Assembly: GCF_001077535.1 (NCBI RefSeq)
Contig: NZ_CP011968.1
Location: 744,001-808,000, forward strand
DNA from: Clostridioides difficile ATCC 9689 = DSM 1296
Lineage (GTDB): Bacteria; Bacillota; Clostridia; Peptostreptococcales; Peptostreptococcaceae
Length of the DNA stretch: 64,000 nucleotides
Direction: 5' to 3'
The notes below the pieces were generated by a model, which was not told the DNA's origin, did not search any database, and saw only the letters and a list, made by a program, of their open reading frames with translations. How positions within the stretch are numbered: the stretch's first letter is position 1; each line of letters begins with the position of its first letter. The translations under genes and the position numbers were made by a program. Positions 50,075 through 61,606 of this stretch are shown here, in pieces.

Positions 50075-50549
50075 TTCTAATGGTAACAAAATATTTTTTT
50101 ATATAAACCTAGGAGGCGTTATGAATATGACAATATCTTTTTTATCAGAGCATATATTTATAAAGTTAGTAATTTTAACTATATCATTTGATACATTATT
50201 AGGATGTTTAAGTGCAATAAAAAGTCGTAAATTTAATTCTAGTTTTGGAATAGATGGAGGAATCAGAAAAGTAGCAATGATAGCATGTATATTTTTTTTA
50301 TCAGTAGTTGACATTCTTACAAAGTTTAACTTTTTATTTATGTTACCACAAGATTGTATCAATTTTTTAAGACTAAAACATCTTGGAATATCTGAATTTT
50401 TCTCTATTTTATTTATTTTATATGAAAGTGTAAGTATATTAAAAAATATGTGCTTATGTGGATTACCAGTACCTAAGAGATTAAAGGAAAAAATAGCAAT
50501 TTTACTAGATGCAATGACAGATGAAATGAATGCTAAGGATGAAAAGTAA
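50049..50549 (+). CDS. tcdE: TcdE, holin-like toxin release protein
   Basis: 166 codons from the first ATG. Three hydrophobic segments (about 28-50, 72-92, 115-132) and a charged C-terminus (DEMNAKDEK) match class I phage holins (TcdE/UtxA group). It makes pores in the cell membrane to release the toxins. The ATG at 50049 lies in the loop of a terminator hairpin and lacks a ribosome binding site; the ATG at 50121 (Met 25) and 50127 (Met 27) follow AGGAGGCG at 50111-50118, so the 142- or 140-residue forms are probably the main products. Internal starts at these positions have been reported for TcdE. Confidence 0.95.
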   Translation: MHSSSPFYISNGNKIFFYINLGGVMNMTISFLSEHIFIKLVILTISFDTLLGCLSAIKSRKFNSSFGIDGGIRKVAMIACIFFLSVVDILTKFNFLFMLPQDCINFLRLKHLGISEFFSILFILYESVSILKNMCLCGLPVPKRLKEKIAILLDAMTDEMNAKDEK

Positions 50550-50639
50550 GTAATGGTAGATATAATAAAGATATTAACAAATAAAAAGTGTTATCCAAAT
50601 AAGAATAGCTGAAAGTTATCATAATTCATGAAACTAATA

Positions 50640-50980
50640 ATGAAAACGAGGGAGCAGATGCCAAGAGACACACAAGTATTAAATACATATAATTTCGAAG
50701 CAAGTGTTCATTACTATATAGATGACAAGGTAGTATATCAAACATTGGTTCACAAAGATGGTGCATGGTCAGTTGGTAAAATCTATTAAGCTACATTAGT
50801 TACAGATATCACAAACTATAATAGTTAAACATAGAAATATGTGTAAATTGTGATGGAAATTATTCAAAAACACAAAAATACGTGATGAAGGACAAAATGA
50901 TATAGAAAATAAGTATCAAACCTTAATAAATGATTTAATTGATAGTTTAAAAGTTATAGGAAAAATATATAAAGAAATAA
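50640..50980 (+). pseudogene. Phage endolysin (amidase) relic between tcdE and tcdA (TcdL remnant)
   Basis: From the ATG at 50640 a 49-codon frame gives ASVHYYIDDKVVYQTLVHKDG and ends SVGKIY-stop at 50789, the start of an N-acetylmuramoyl-alanine amidase domain. Farther on, in another frame, 50831-50878 gives IEICVNCDGNYSKTQK, the middle of the same amidase type, and 50890-50980 gives NKYQTLINDLIDSLKVIGKIY, which could be its tail. The gene is broken and cannot make an active enzyme. Next to a holin gene it completes a former phage lysis cassette. Confidence 0.8.
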
Positions 50981-51005
50981 AAACATTAAAAAAATATAAG
51001 ATATG

Positions 51006-51037
51006 TTTACAAATTACTATCAGACAATCTCCTTATC
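51006..51037 (+). promoter_or_regulatory. TcdR-dependent promoter of tcdA
   Basis: TTTACA (51006-51011), a 17-bp spacer ending cagacaat, and ctccttatc (51029-51037). The arrangement is the same as at tcdB. The leader of about 240 bp to the tcdA start also carries the aaatgttaggaagtga block and a toxin-like scar. Confidence 0.88.
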
Positions 51038-51197
51038 TAATAGAAGAGTCAATTAACTAATTGAGTATCTTTAAATTGAAATGTTAGGAAGTGATTTAAA
51101 TATGAAAACTTAAATTATAAAAAATCAATATTAATTTATTTTTAAAAAATAGAAAGGAGTGTATAAGATTTATTTTCAAAGTTTAAAAACAAGAAAA

Positions 51198-51254
51198 TCA
51201 ATTTAAATTTCAGAAGGAATAAATGTGGTTATAGAAGTGGATTTATTATCAAAA
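51198..51254 (+). pseudogene. Toxin-gene scar in the tcdA leader
   Basis: At 51210-51254 the sequence codes [15 protein letters not shown], against [15 protein letters not shown] at TcdB residues 1409-1423 (47051-47095). By eye 39 of 45 bases are identical. The matching place in tcdA itself ([16 protein letters not shown]) is less similar. A tcaattt stretch before it (51198) also matches tcdB. It is too short to be expressed and lies 10-20 bp before the tcdA ribosome binding site. Confidence 0.75.
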
Positions 51255-51276
51255 ATAATAATACTAGGAGGTTTTT

Positions 51277-54200
51277 ATGTCTTTAATATCTAAAGAAGAG
51301 TTAATAAAACTCGCATATAGCATTAGACCAAGAGAAAATGAGTATAAAACTATACTAACTAATTTAGACGAATATAATAAGTTAACTACAAACAATAATG
51401 AAAATAAATATTTACAATTAAAAAAACTAAATGAATCAATTGATGTTTTTATGAATAAATATAAAACTTCAAGCAGAAATAGAGCACTCTCTAATCTAAA
51501 AAAAGATATATTAAAAGAAGTAATTCTTATTAAAAATTCCAATACAAGCCCTGTAGAAAAAAATTTACATTTTGTATGGATAGGTGGAGAAGTCAGTGAT
51601 ATTGCTCTTGAATACATAAAACAATGGGCTGATATTAATGCAGAATATAATATTAAACTGTGGTATGATAGTGAAGCATTCTTAGTAAATACACTAAAAA
51701 AGGCTATAGTTGAATCTTCTACCACTGAAGCATTACAGCTACTAGAGGAAGAGATTCAAAATCCTCAATTTGATAATATGAAATTTTACAAAAAAAGGAT
51801 GGAATTTATATATGATAGACAAAAAAGGTTTATAAATTATTATAAATCTCAAATCAATAAACCTACAGTACCTACAATAGATGATATTATAAAGTCTCAT
51901 CTAGTATCTGAATATAATAGAGATGAAACTGTATTAGAATCATATAGAACAAATTCTTTGAGAAAAATAAATAGTAATCATGGGATAGATATCAGGGCTA
52001 ATAGTTTGTTTACAGAACAAGAGTTATTAAATATTTATAGTCAGGAGTTGTTAAATCGTGGAAATTTAGCTGCAGCATCTGACATAGTAAGATTATTAGC
52101 CCTAAAAAATTTTGGCGGAGTATATTTAGATGTTGATATGCTTCCAGGTATTCACTCTGATTTATTTAAAACAATATCTAGACCTAGCTCTATTGGACTA
52201 GACCGTTGGGAAATGATAAAATTAGAGGCTATTATGAAGTATAAAAAATATATAAATAATTATACATCAGAAAACTTTGATAAACTTGATCAACAATTAA
52301 AAGATAATTTTAAACTCATTATAGAAAGTAAAAGTGAAAAATCTGAGATATTTTCTAAATTAGAAAATTTAAATGTATCTGATCTTGAAATTAAAATAGC
52401 TTTCGCTTTAGGCAGTGTTATAAATCAAGCCTTGATATCAAAACAAGGTTCATATCTTACTAACCTAGTAATAGAACAAGTAAAAAATAGATATCAATTT
52501 TTAAACCAACACCTTAACCCAGCCATAGAGTCTGATAATAACTTCACAGATACTACTAAAATTTTTCATGATTCATTATTTAATTCAGCTACCGCAGAAA
52601 ACTCTATGTTTTTAACAAAAATAGCACCATACTTACAAGTAGGTTTTATGCCAGAAGCTCGCTCCACAATAAGTTTAAGTGGTCCAGGAGCTTATGCGTC
52701 AGCTTACTATGATTTCATAAATTTACAAGAAAATACTATAGAAAAAACTTTAAAAGCATCAGATTTAATAGAATTTAAATTCCCAGAAAATAATCTATCT
52801 CAATTGACAGAACAAGAAATAAATAGTCTATGGAGCTTTGATCAAGCAAGTGCAAAATATCAATTTGAGAAATATGTAAGAGATTATACTGGTGGATCTC
52901 TTTCTGAAGACAATGGGGTAGACTTTAATAAAAATACTGCCCTCGACAAAAACTATTTATTAAATAATAAAATTCCATCAAACAATGTAGAAGAAGCTGG
53001 AAGTAAAAATTATGTTCATTATATCATACAGTTACAAGGAGATGATATAAGTTATGAAGCAACATGCAATTTATTTTCTAAAAATCCTAAAAATAGTATT
53101 ATTATACAACGAAATATGAATGAAAGTGCAAAAAGCTACTTTTTAAGTGATGATGGAGAATCTATTTTAGAATTAAATAAATATAGGATACCTGAAAGAT
53201 TAAAAAATAAGGAAAAAGTAAAAGTAACCTTTATTGGACATGGTAAAGATGAATTCAACACAAGCGAATTTGCTAGATTAAGTGTAGATTCACTTTCCAA
53301 TGAGATAAGTTCATTTTTAGATACCATAAAATTAGATATATCACCTAAAAATGTAGAAGTAAACTTACTTGGATGTAATATGTTTAGTTATGATTTTAAT
53401 GTTGAAGAAACTTATCCTGGGAAGTTGCTATTAAGTATTATGGACAAAATTACTTCCACTTTACCTGATGTAAATAAAAATTCTATTACTATAGGAGCAA
53501 ATCAATATGAAGTAAGAATTAATAGTGAGGGAAGAAAAGAACTTCTGGCTCACTCAGGTAAATGGATAAATAAAGAAGAAGCTATTATGAGCGATTTATC
53601 TAGTAAAGAATACATTTTTTTTGATTCTATAGATAATAAGCTAAAAGCAAAGTCCAAGAATATTCCAGGATTAGCATCAATATCAGAAGATATAAAAACA
53701 TTATTACTTGATGCAAGTGTTAGTCCTGATACAAAATTTATTTTAAATAATCTTAAGCTTAATATTGAATCTTCTATTGGTGATTACATTTATTATGAAA
53801 AATTAGAGCCTGTTAAAAATATAATTCACAATTCTATAGATGATTTAATAGATGAGTTCAATCTACTTGAAAATGTATCTGATGAATTATATGAATTAAA
53901 AAAATTAAATAATCTAGATGAGAAGTATTTAATATCTTTTGAAGATATCTCAAAAAATAATTCAACTTACTCTGTAAGATTTATTAACAAAAGTAATGGT
54001 GAGTCAGTTTATGTAGAAACAGAAAAAGAAATTTTTTCAAAATATAGCGAACATATTACAAAAGAAATAAGTACTATAAAGAATAGTATAATTACAGATG
54101 TTAATGGTAATTTATTGGATAATATACAGTTAGATCATACTTCTCAAGTTAATACATTAAACGCAGCATTCTTTATTCAATCATTAATAGATTATAGTAG

Positions 54201-57200
54201 CAATAAAGATGTACTGAATGATTTAAGTACCTCAGTTAAGGTTCAACTTTATGCTCAACTATTTAGTACAGGTTTAAATACTATATATGACTCTATCCAA
54301 TTAGTAAATTTAATATCAAATGCAGTAAATGATACTATAAATGTACTACCTACAATAACAGAGGGGATACCTATTGTATCTACTATATTAGACGGAATAA
54401 ACTTAGGTGCAGCAATTAAGGAATTACTAGACGAACATGACCCATTACTAAAAAAAGAATTAGAAGCTAAGGTGGGTGTTTTAGCAATAAATATGTCATT
54501 ATCTATAGCTGCAACTGTAGCTTCAATTGTTGGAATAGGTGCTGAAGTTACTATTTTCTTATTACCTATAGCTGGTATATCTGCAGGAATACCTTCATTA
54601 GTTAATAATGAATTAATATTGCATGATAAGGCAACTTCAGTGGTAAACTATTTTAATCATTTGTCTGAATCTAAAAAATATGGCCCTCTTAAGACAGAAG
54701 ATGATAAAATTTTAGTTCCTATTGATGATTTAGTAATATCAGAAATAGATTTTAATAATAATTCGATAAAACTAGGAACATGTAATATATTAGCAATGGA
54801 GGGGGGATCAGGACACACAGTGACTGGTAATATAGATCACTTTTTCTCATCTCCATCTATAAGTTCTCATATTCCTTCATTATCAATTTATTCTGCAATA
54901 GGTATAGAAACAGAAAATCTAGATTTTTCAAAAAAAATAATGATGTTACCTAATGCTCCTTCAAGAGTGTTTTGGTGGGAAACTGGAGCAGTTCCAGGTT
55001 TAAGATCATTGGAAAATGACGGAACTAGATTACTTGATTCAATAAGAGATTTATACCCAGGTAAATTTTACTGGAGATTCTATGCTTTTTTCGATTATGC
55101 AATAACTACATTAAAACCAGTTTATGAAGACACTAATATTAAAATTAAACTAGATAAAGATACTAGAAACTTCATAATGCCAACTATAACTACTAACGAA
55201 ATTAGAAACAAATTATCTTATTCATTTGATGGAGCAGGAGGAACTTACTCTTTATTATTATCTTCATATCCAATATCAACGAATATAAATTTATCTAAAG
55301 ATGATTTATGGATATTTAATATTGATAATGAAGTAAGAGAAATATCTATAGAAAATGGTACTATTAAAAAAGGAAAGTTAATAAAAGATGTTTTAAGTAA
55401 AATTGATATAAATAAAAATAAACTTATTATAGGCAATCAAACAATAGATTTTTCAGGCGATATAGATAATAAAGATAGATATATATTCTTGACTTGTGAG
55501 TTAGATGATAAAATTAGTTTAATAATAGAAATAAATCTTGTTGCAAAATCTTATAGTTTGTTATTGTCTGGGGATAAAAATTATTTGATATCCAATTTAT
55601 CTAATACTATTGAGAAAATCAATACTTTAGGCCTAGATAGTAAAAATATAGCGTACAATTACACTGATGAATCTAATAATAAATATTTTGGAGCTATATC
55701 TAAAACAAGTCAAAAAAGCATAATACATTATAAAAAAGACAGTAAAAATATATTAGAATTTTATAATGACAGTACATTAGAATTTAACAGTAAAGATTTT
55801 ATTGCTGAAGATATAAATGTATTTATGAAAGATGATATTAATACTATAACAGGAAAATACTATGTTGATAATAATACTGATAAAAGTATAGATTTCTCTA
55901 TTTCTTTAGTTAGTAAAAATCAAGTAAAAGTAAATGGATTATATTTAAATGAATCCGTATACTCATCTTACCTTGATTTTGTGAAAAATTCAGATGGACA
56001 CCATAATACTTCTAATTTTATGAATTTATTTTTGGACAATATAAGTTTCTGGAAATTGTTTGGGTTTGAAAATATAAATTTTGTAATCGATAAATACTTT
56101 ACCCTTGTTGGTAAAACTAATCTTGGATATGTAGAATTTATTTGTGACAATAATAAAAATATAGATATATATTTTGGTGAATGGAAAACATCGTCATCTA
56201 AAAGCACTATATTTAGCGGAAATGGTAGAAATGTTGTAGTAGAGCCTATATATAATCCTGATACGGGTGAAGATATATCTACTTCACTAGATTTTTCCTA
56301 TGAACCTCTCTATGGAATAGATAGATATATCAATAAAGTATTGATAGCACCTGATTTATATACAAGTTTAATAAATATTAATACCAATTATTATTCAAAT
56401 GAGTACTACCCTGAGATTATAGTTCTTAACCCAAATACATTCCACAAAAAAGTAAATATAAATTTAGATAGTTCTTCTTTTGAGTATAAATGGTCTACAG
56501 AAGGAAGTGACTTTATTTTAGTTAGATACTTAGAAGAAAGTAATAAAAAAATATTACAAAAAATAAGAATCAAAGGTATCTTATCTAATACTCAATCATT
56601 TAATAAAATGAGTATAGATTTTAAAGATATTAAAAAACTATCATTAGGATATATAATGAGTAATTTTAAATCATTTAATTCTGAAAATGAATTAGATAGA
56701 GATCATTTAGGATTTAAAATAATAGATAATAAAACTTATTACTATGATGAAGATAGTAAATTAGTTAAAGGATTAATCAATATAAATAATTCATTATTCT
56801 ATTTTGATCCTATAGAATTTAACTTAGTAACTGGATGGCAAACTATCAATGGTAAAAAATATTATTTTGATATAAATACTGGAGCAGCTTTAACTAGTTA
56901 TAAAATTATTAATGGTAAACACTTTTATTTTAATAATGATGGTGTGATGCAGTTGGGAGTATTTAAAGGACCTGATGGATTTGAATATTTTGCACCTGCC
57001 AATACTCAAAATAATAACATAGAAGGTCAGGCTATAGTTTATCAAAGTAAATTCTTAACTTTGAATGGCAAAAAATATTATTTTGATAATGACTCAAAAG
57101 CAGTCACTGGATGGAGAATTATTAACAATGAGAAATATTACTTTAATCCTAATAATGCTATTGCTGCAGTCGGATTGCAAGTAATTGACAATAATAAGTA

Positions 57201-59409
57201 TTATTTCAATCCTGACACTGCTATCATCTCAAAAGGTTGGCAGACTGTTAATGGTAGTAGATACTACTTTGATACTGATACCGCTATTGCCTTTAATGGT
57301 TATAAAACTATTGATGGTAAACACTTTTATTTTGATAGTGATTGTGTAGTGAAAATAGGTGTGTTTAGTACCTCTAATGGATTTGAATATTTTGCACCTG
57401 CTAATACTTATAATAATAACATAGAAGGTCAGGCTATAGTTTATCAAAGTAAATTCTTAACTTTGAATGGTAAAAAATATTACTTTGATAATAACTCAAA
57501 AGCAGTTACCGGATGGCAAACTATTGATAGTAAAAAATATTACTTTAATACTAACACTGCTGAAGCAGCTACTGGATGGCAAACTATTGATGGTAAAAAA
57601 TATTACTTTAATACTAACACTGCTGAAGCAGCTACTGGATGGCAAACTATTGATGGTAAAAAATATTACTTTAATACTAACACTGCTATAGCTTCAACTG
57701 GTTATACAATTATTAATGGTAAACATTTTTATTTTAATACTGATGGTATTATGCAGATAGGAGTGTTTAAAGGACCTAATGGATTTGAATATTTTGCACC
57801 TGCTAATACGGATGCTAACAACATAGAAGGTCAAGCTATACTTTACCAAAATGAATTCTTAACTTTGAATGGTAAAAAATATTACTTTGGTAGTGACTCA
57901 AAAGCAGTTACTGGATGGAGAATTATTAACAATAAGAAATATTACTTTAATCCTAATAATGCTATTGCTGCAATTCATCTATGCACTATAAATAATGACA
58001 AGTATTACTTTAGTTATGATGGAATTCTTCAAAATGGATATATTACTATTGAAAGAAATAATTTCTATTTTGATGCTAATAATGAATCTAAAATGGTAAC
58101 AGGAGTATTTAAAGGACCTAATGGATTTGAGTATTTTGCACCTGCTAATACTCACAATAATAACATAGAAGGTCAGGCTATAGTTTACCAGAACAAATTC
58201 TTAACTTTGAATGGCAAAAAATATTATTTTGATAATGACTCAAAAGCAGTTACTGGATGGCAAACCATTGATGGTAAAAAATATTACTTTAATCTTAACA
58301 CTGCTGAAGCAGCTACTGGATGGCAAACTATTGATGGTAAAAAATATTACTTTAATCTTAACACTGCTGAAGCAGCTACTGGATGGCAAACTATTGATGG
58401 TAAAAAATATTACTTTAATACTAACACTTTCATAGCCTCAACTGGTTATACAAGTATTAATGGTAAACATTTTTATTTTAATACTGATGGTATTATGCAG
58501 ATAGGAGTGTTTAAAGGACCTAATGGATTTGAATACTTTGCACCTGCTAATACTCATAATAATAACATAGAAGGTCAAGCTATACTTTACCAAAATAAAT
58601 TCTTAACTTTGAATGGTAAAAAATATTACTTTGGTAGTGACTCAAAAGCAGTTACCGGATTGCGAACTATTGATGGTAAAAAATATTACTTTAATACTAA
58701 CACTGCTGTTGCAGTTACTGGATGGCAAACTATTAATGGTAAAAAATACTACTTTAATACTAACACTTCTATAGCTTCAACTGGTTATACAATTATTAGT
58801 GGTAAACATTTTTATTTTAATACTGATGGTATTATGCAGATAGGAGTGTTTAAAGGACCTGATGGATTTGAATACTTTGCACCTGCTAATACAGATGCTA
58901 ACAATATAGAAGGTCAAGCTATACGTTATCAAAATAGATTCCTATATTTACATGACAATATATATTATTTTGGTAATAATTCAAAAGCGGCTACTGGTTG
59001 GGTAACTATTGATGGTAATAGATATTACTTCGAGCCTAATACAGCTATGGGTGCGAATGGTTATAAAACTATTGATAATAAAAATTTTTACTTTAGAAAT
59101 GGTTTACCTCAGATAGGAGTGTTTAAAGGGTCTAATGGATTTGAATACTTTGCACCTGCTAATACGGATGCTAACAATATAGAAGGTCAAGCTATACGTT
59201 ATCAAAATAGATTCCTACATTTACTTGGAAAAATATATTACTTTGGTAATAATTCAAAAGCAGTTACTGGATGGCAAACTATTAATGGTAAAGTATATTA
59301 CTTTATGCCTGATACTGCTATGGCTGCAGCTGGTGGACTTTTCGAGATTGATGGTGTTATATATTTCTTTGGTGTTGATGGAGTAAAAGCCCCTGGGATA
59401 TATGGCTAA
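51277..59409 (+). CDS. tcdA: Toxin A, large clostridial glucosyltransferase enterotoxin
   Basis: 2710 residues, full length. Glucosyltransferase 1-542 (Trp 101, DXD Asp 285/Asp 287), cysteine protease 543-about 800 (His 655, Cys 700; cleavage between Leu 542 and Ser 543 in GGSLSED), delivery domain with a hydrophobic region near 960-1130, and CROP repeats from about 1832. The reaction is glucosylation of Rho/Rac/Cdc42 as for TcdB. A strong AGGAGG lies 7 bp before the ATG. The frame is intact through the repeats, so the strain is predicted A-positive and B-positive. It probably arose with tcdB by duplication. Confidence 0.99.
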   Translation: MSLISKEELIKLAYSIRPRENEYKTILTNLDEYNKLTTNNNENKYLQLKKLNESIDVFMNKYKTSSRNRALSNLKKDILKEVILIKNSNTSPVEKNLHFVWIGGEVSDIALEYIKQWADINAEYNIKLWYDSEAFLVNTLKKAIVESSTTEALQLLEEEIQNPQFDNMKFYKKRMEFIYDRQKRFINYYKSQINKPTVPTIDDIIKSHLVSEYNRDETVLESYRTNSLRKINSNHGIDIRANSLFTEQELLNIYSQELLNRGNLAAASDIVRLLALKNFGGVYLDVDMLPGIHSDLFKTISRPSSIGLDRWEMIKLEAIMKYKKYINNYTSENFDKLDQQLKDNFKLIIESKSEKSEIFSKLENLNVSDLEIKIAFALGSVINQALISKQGSYLTNLVIEQVKNRYQFLNQHLNPAIESDNNFTDTTKIFHDSLFNSATAENSMFLTKIAPYLQVGFMPEARSTISLSGPGAYASAYYDFINLQENTIEKTLKASDLIEFKFPENNLSQLTEQEINSLWSFDQASAKYQFEKYVRDYTGGSLSEDNGVDFNKNTALDKNYLLNNKIPSNNVEEAGSKNYVHYIIQLQGDDISYEATCNLFSKNPKNSIIIQRNMNESAKSYFLSDDGESILELNKYRIPERLKNKEKVKVTFIGHGKDEFNTSEFARLSVDSLSNEISSFLDTIKLDISPKNVEVNLLGCNMFSYDFNVEETYPGKLLLSIMDKITSTLPDVNKNSITIGANQYEVRINSEGRKELLAHSGKWINKEEAIMSDLSSKEYIFFDSIDNKLKAKSKNIPGLASISEDIKTLLLDASVSPDTKFILNNLKLNIESSIGDYIYYEKLEPVKNIIHNSIDDLIDEFNLLENVSDELYELKKLNNLDEKYLISFEDISKNNSTYSVRFINKSNGESVYVETEKEIFSKYSEHITKEISTIKNSIITDVNGNLLDNIQLDHTSQVNTLNAAFFIQSLIDYSSNKDVLNDLSTSVKVQLYAQLFSTGLNTIYDSIQLVNLISNAVNDTINVLPTITEGIPIVSTILDGINLGAAIKELLDEHDPLLKKELEAKVGVLAINMSLSIAATVASIVGIGAEVTIFLLPIAGISAGIPSLVNNELILHDKATSVVNYFNHLSESKKYGPLKTEDDKILVPIDDLVISEIDFNNNSIKLGTCNILAMEGGSGHTVTGNIDHFFSSPSISSHIPSLSIYSAIGIETENLDFSKKIMMLPNAPSRVFWWETGAVPGLRSLENDGTRLLDSIRDLYPGKFYWRFYAFFDYAITTLKPVYEDTNIKIKLDKDTRNFIMPTITTNEIRNKLSYSFDGAGGTYSLLLSSYPISTNINLSKDDLWIFNIDNEVREISIENGTIKKGKLIKDVLSKIDINKNKLIIGNQTIDFSGDIDNKDRYIFLTCELDDKISLIIEINLVAKSYSLLLSGDKNYLISNLSNTIEKINTLGLDSKNIAYNYTDESNNKYFGAISKTSQKSIIHYKKDSKNILEFYNDSTLEFNSKDFIAEDINVFMKDDINTITGKYYVDNNTDKSIDFSISLVSKNQVKVNGLYLNESVYSSYLDFVKNSDGHHNTSNFMNLFLDNISFWKLFGFENINFVIDKYFTLVGKTNLGYVEFICDNNKNIDIYFGEWKTSSSKSTIFSGNGRNVVVEPIYNPDTGEDISTSLDFSYEPLYGIDRYINKVLIAPDLYTSLININTNYYSNEYYPEIIVLNPNTFHKKVNINLDSSSFEYKWSTEGSDFILVRYLEESNKKILQKIRIKGILSNTQSFNKMSIDFKDIKKLSLGYIMSNFKSFNSENELDRDHLGFKIIDNKTYYYDEDSKLVKGLININNSLFYFDPIEFNLVTGWQTINGKKYYFDINTGAALTSYKIINGKHFYFNNDGVMQLGVFKGPDGFEYFAPANTQNNNIEGQAIVYQSKFLTLNGKKYYFDNDSKAVTGWRIINNEKYYFNPNNAIAAVGLQVIDNNKYYFNPDTAIISKGWQTVNGSRYYFDTDTAIAFNGYKTIDGKHFYFDSDCVVKIGVFSTSNGFEYFAPANTYNNNIEGQAIVYQSKFLTLNGKKYYFDNNSKAVTGWQTIDSKKYYFNTNTAEAATGWQTIDGKKYYFNTNTAEAATGWQTIDGKKYYFNTNTAIASTGYTIINGKHFYFNTDGIMQIGVFKGPNGFEYFAPANTDANNIEGQAILYQNEFLTLNGKKYYFGSDSKAVTGWRIINNKKYYFNPNNAIAAIHLCTINNDKYYFSYDGILQNGYITIERNNFYFDANNESKMVTGVFKGPNGFEYFAPANTHNNNIEGQAIVYQNKFLTLNGKKYYFDNDSKAVTGWQTIDGKKYYFNLNTAEAATGWQTIDGKKYYFNLNTAEAATGWQTIDGKKYYFNTNTFIASTGYTSINGKHFYFNTDGIMQIGVFKGPNGFEYFAPANTHNNNIEGQAILYQNKFLTLNGKKYYFGSDSKAVTGLRTIDGKKYYFNTNTAVAVTGWQTINGKKYYFNTNTSIASTGYTIISGKHFYFNTDGIMQIGVFKGPDGFEYFAPANTDANNIEGQAIRYQNRFLYLHDNIYYFGNNSKAATGWVTIDGNRYYFEPNTAMGANGYKTIDNKNFYFRNGLPQIGVFKGSNGFEYFAPANTDANNIEGQAIRYQNRFLHLLGKIYYFGNNSKAVTGWQTINGKVYYFMPDTAMAAAGGLFEIDGVIYFFGVDGVKAPGIYG
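56770..59400 (+). repeat. CROP repeats of toxin A
   Basis: Codes for residues about 1832-2710: about 30 short repeats and seven long ones with GVFK...[11 protein letters not shown]. At DNA level some copies are almost identical, notably the 63-bp units carrying actattgatggtaaaaaat at 57515-57690 and 58255-58430, which suggests recent exchange between copies. Several out-of-frame open stretches here are by-products of this. Confidence 0.93.
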
Positions 59410-59484
59410 AATATATGTTTGATAAAAAATTATTCCTGTGCTACTAAGAAATTATTTTTATATAATAAATATTGAGATTTAATT

Positions 59485-59527
59485 AAAAGTCATGTGTTAT
59501 TGTAATACATGACTTTTAGTTAAAATT
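59485..59527. terminator. Bidirectional terminator between tcdA and tcdC
   Basis: aaaagtcatgt (59485-59495) and acatgactttt (59507-59517) form an 11-bp stem, T-rich to the right and A-rich to the left, so it can serve both convergent genes. The stretch 59528-59743 has nothing else clear. Confidence 0.75.
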
Positions 59528-59743
59528 TTTCTATCATTTAATAATCTATTATTCTTGACTATTTTATAATAAAATTCATATATGGAAATATTAATACTAA
59601 ATAATTAATAGTTGATAAAAAATAGATAATATGCTAAAAGCAAAAACTAATTTAGAGCCTTGTAACTGTTTATTTGCAATTATAAAAACATCTTTAAACA
59701 TATTGACTATAATATAAAATATTAACTATAATACAAAACAATA

Positions 59744-60442
59744 TTAATTAATTTTCTCTACAGCTATCCCTGGTATAGTTATATTTCCACCCATAGTTGA
59801 TTCATAAGTTATAGTTCCAGCACTTATACCTCTTATAGTTATGTAATCATCCTCTAATACTCTTGAAGGAGTTATTGATTTTTTATAACTACATAGTACA
59901 ACCTTATCATAATTTCCAGACACAGCTAATCTTATTTGCACCTCATCACCATCTTCAATAACTTGAATAACCTTACCTTCAAATTTTACCTTTTTGTACT
60001 TATAATCATCAGGTGTTCTAGCTAATTGGTCATAAGTAATACCAGTATCATATCCTTTCTTCTCCTCTTCTTCTTTTTTGCGTTGTTCTTCAGCCTTTTT
60101 AGCTTCTTCAGCTTTTTTAGCTTCTTCAGCTTTACGTTGATTTTCAGCTTCAATAGCTTTCTTTTCGTCGTCTTTCATTTTGAACCATGGTTCAGCATCA
60201 GACAATTTGCTATTTAAAGTTTCTATTTCTGTTTTTTGAGAATCTATAACTGATGTTTGGTTAGAAATGACCTCCTCATGGTCTTCAGAACAAGATGGTG
60301 AGGATATATTGCCAAAAAACACGCCTAAAATAAATGCCAGTAGAGCAATACCCTTTGTGCTCTTAAAGAATTTAATTATTTTCTTAGAGCTTCCTTTTCC
60401 TTCATTACTAAATTCGTTACCCTCATTTTTTTTAGAAAACAT
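59744..60442 (-). CDS. tcdC: TcdC, membrane-anchored PaLoc protein (proposed anti-sigma factor)
   Basis: 232 residues, full length. A basic N-terminus, one membrane helix (about 30-48, TKGIALLAFILGVFFG), a coiled coil with EEAKKAEEAKKAEEQRKKEE (about 95-128), and a C-terminal OB-fold-like domain (about 130-232). The frame is intact, with neither the early frameshift nor the central deletion described in hypervirulent lineages. It was proposed to sequester TcdR, though its effect in vivo is debated. It is transcribed against tcdA. GGGAG precedes the ATG. Confidence 0.96.
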   Translation of the reverse strand: MFSKKNEGNEFSNEGKGSSKKIIKFFKSTKGIALLAFILGVFFGNISSPSCSEDHEEVISNQTSVIDSQKTEIETLNSKLSDAEPWFKMKDDEKKAIEAENQRKAEEAKKAEEAKKAEEQRKKEEEEKKGYDTGITYDQLARTPDDYKYKKVKFEGKVIQVIEDGDEVQIRLAVSGNYDKVVLCSYKKSITPSRVLEDDYITIRGISAGTITYESTMGGNITIPGIAVEKIN

Positions 60443-60867
60443 AATACAATCTCCCTTTTATTAGATATATTTTATTTTAAAAGTTAAAAACTTAAAATAA
60501 CTAGTTGACTAAAAATTATATATTCATATTTTCCTAAAATATATTTCCCCTAAGCATAATTTTACAAAATAAAGTAAGAAGATTCAATATATTTTGAAAA
60601 AATAAGATAAAAATGTCAGATTATAATATAATTTTCTTGAAGGTGAATTTTATATATTAAATTAAACATAAAGTATTTTATTTGTATAAAACTATATTAT
60701 GATGTAATTAAGTGACTCAGTGATTTAGAGGTGGTAAAATATATATATATGAAAGAGCATAAATAAATTGATATAATAAAAAATTAAATATTAAATATTA
60801 ACTATAATAAAAAAATATCTGGTAATAGGTATAATATAAAAAGAATATACCAGAAAGAAGGTGAAGT

Positions 60868-61113
60868 ATGGGAGAACTACAAAAAATTCCAGGGGTAGGG
60901 AAAGCAACAGAAAAATCTTTAATCATGTTAGGATATACAACTATTAAATCACTTAAAGATGCAAACCCAGCACAAATGTATGAAAAGGAATGTTTAATGC
61001 GTGGACAGCACATAGACAGATGTCAGTTATATGTATACAGATGTGCAGTATATTTTGCATCAACTGAAAATCCAGAACCAGAAAAATTAAAGTGGTGGTA
61101 TTGGAAAGATTAA
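60868..61113 (+). CDS. cdd1: Cdd1, helix-hairpin-helix PaLoc-flanking protein
   Basis: An 81-residue protein beginning LQKIPGVGKATEKSLIMLGY, a helix-hairpin-helix of the non-specific DNA-binding kind (GVGKAT), followed by a CLMRGQHIDRCQLYVYRCAVYFA segment typical of the 'pathogenicity locus' (Cdd1) family found also in unrelated bacteria. A DNA-related role is likely, the substrate unknown. It marks the right flank of the PaLoc. AAGGTGAAG precedes the ATG. The spacer 60443-60867 is AT-rich with no gene. Confidence 0.9.
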   Translation: MGELQKIPGVGKATEKSLIMLGYTTIKSLKDANPAQMYEKECLMRGQHIDRCQLYVYRCAVYFASTENPEPEKLKWWYWKD

Positions 61114-61134
61114 AAAATCAAAAAAGTTAGACAT

Positions 61135-61191
61135 AAAAAAGAGTTGAATATCCGTTTTAAATAATAAAAACTAATACTCAACTCTTTTTTA
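61135..61191 (+). terminator. Terminator of cdd1
   Basis: aaaaaagagttgaata pairs with tactcaactctttttt across a ~25-nt loop (61135-61150 with 61175-61190), one mismatch, T run included. Confidence 0.8.
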
Positions 61192-61330
61192 GTCGTAAAT
61201 TTTATGTAAATCTATTTGTATGGCTAAATATACCCATCAATAAATGTATAAATATACTAATCAACAAATGACTAAACATACTACCTAACAAAGGATTAAA
61301 TAAATTCCTTAACAAAGCATTCTAAAACAA

Positions 61331-61606
61331 TTAATTAGAAACTGTTTCTTCAAGCCATTTTCTACATTGCTCAATATTTACCATAGGGTCAAAACCTTGG
61401 TCTTTTCCCTTATTTAAAAGCATATCACAAGGGAAAGTATCACATTCACCACAATGATTAAGTTCCTTACTTTCACAGCAAGTTTTAACCTTACATTCTC
61501 CACCCCAAAATGGTTTTTCCATAGTTGGGCAACCAGTGCAATTTACTTGTTCTTTTTTTGTACAACTGTCACAACAGACACCACATCTTGATTCAAACAT
61601 ATTCAA
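61331..61606 (-). CDS. DUF3795-family cysteine-rich protein
   Basis: A 91-residue protein with twelve or so cysteines in CxxC-type pairs: CGVCCDSCTKKEQVNCTGCP, CKVKTCC, HCGECDTFPCD. The pattern is that of DUF3795, small predicted zinc- or cluster-binding proteins of anaerobes; the function is unknown. It is cytoplasmic. The start has AAAGGATG upstream. It is on the minus strand and convergent with cdd1. Confidence 0.8.
   Translation of the reverse strand: MNMFESRCGVCCDSCTKKEQVNCTGCPTMEKPFWGGECKVKTCCESKELNHCGECDTFPCDMLLNKGKDQGFDPMVNIEQCRKWLEETVSN

Larger units (their letters stand above)
41141..60867. mobile_element. Pathogenicity locus (PaLoc), approximate limits
   Basis: The stretch between cdu1 and cdd1 holds tcdR, tcdB, tcdE, tcdA and tcdC, about 19.6 kb, in the classical order and intact. 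In non-toxigenic strains the same place carries only a short sequence (established knowledge), so the exact ends cannot be fixed without an empty-site comparison. No integrase or transposase is present. A phage holin and an endolysin relic inside suggest phage ancestry. Confidence 0.85.

Noticed and set aside
57467..58435. Alternate-frame ORFs inside tcdA with [13 protein letters not shown] repeats
   Set aside because: They are shadows of the CROP repeats in another frame, without start signals.
59744..60442. Hypervirulent-type tcdC deletion or early stop
   Set aside because: Looked for and absent: the frame gives all 232 residues.
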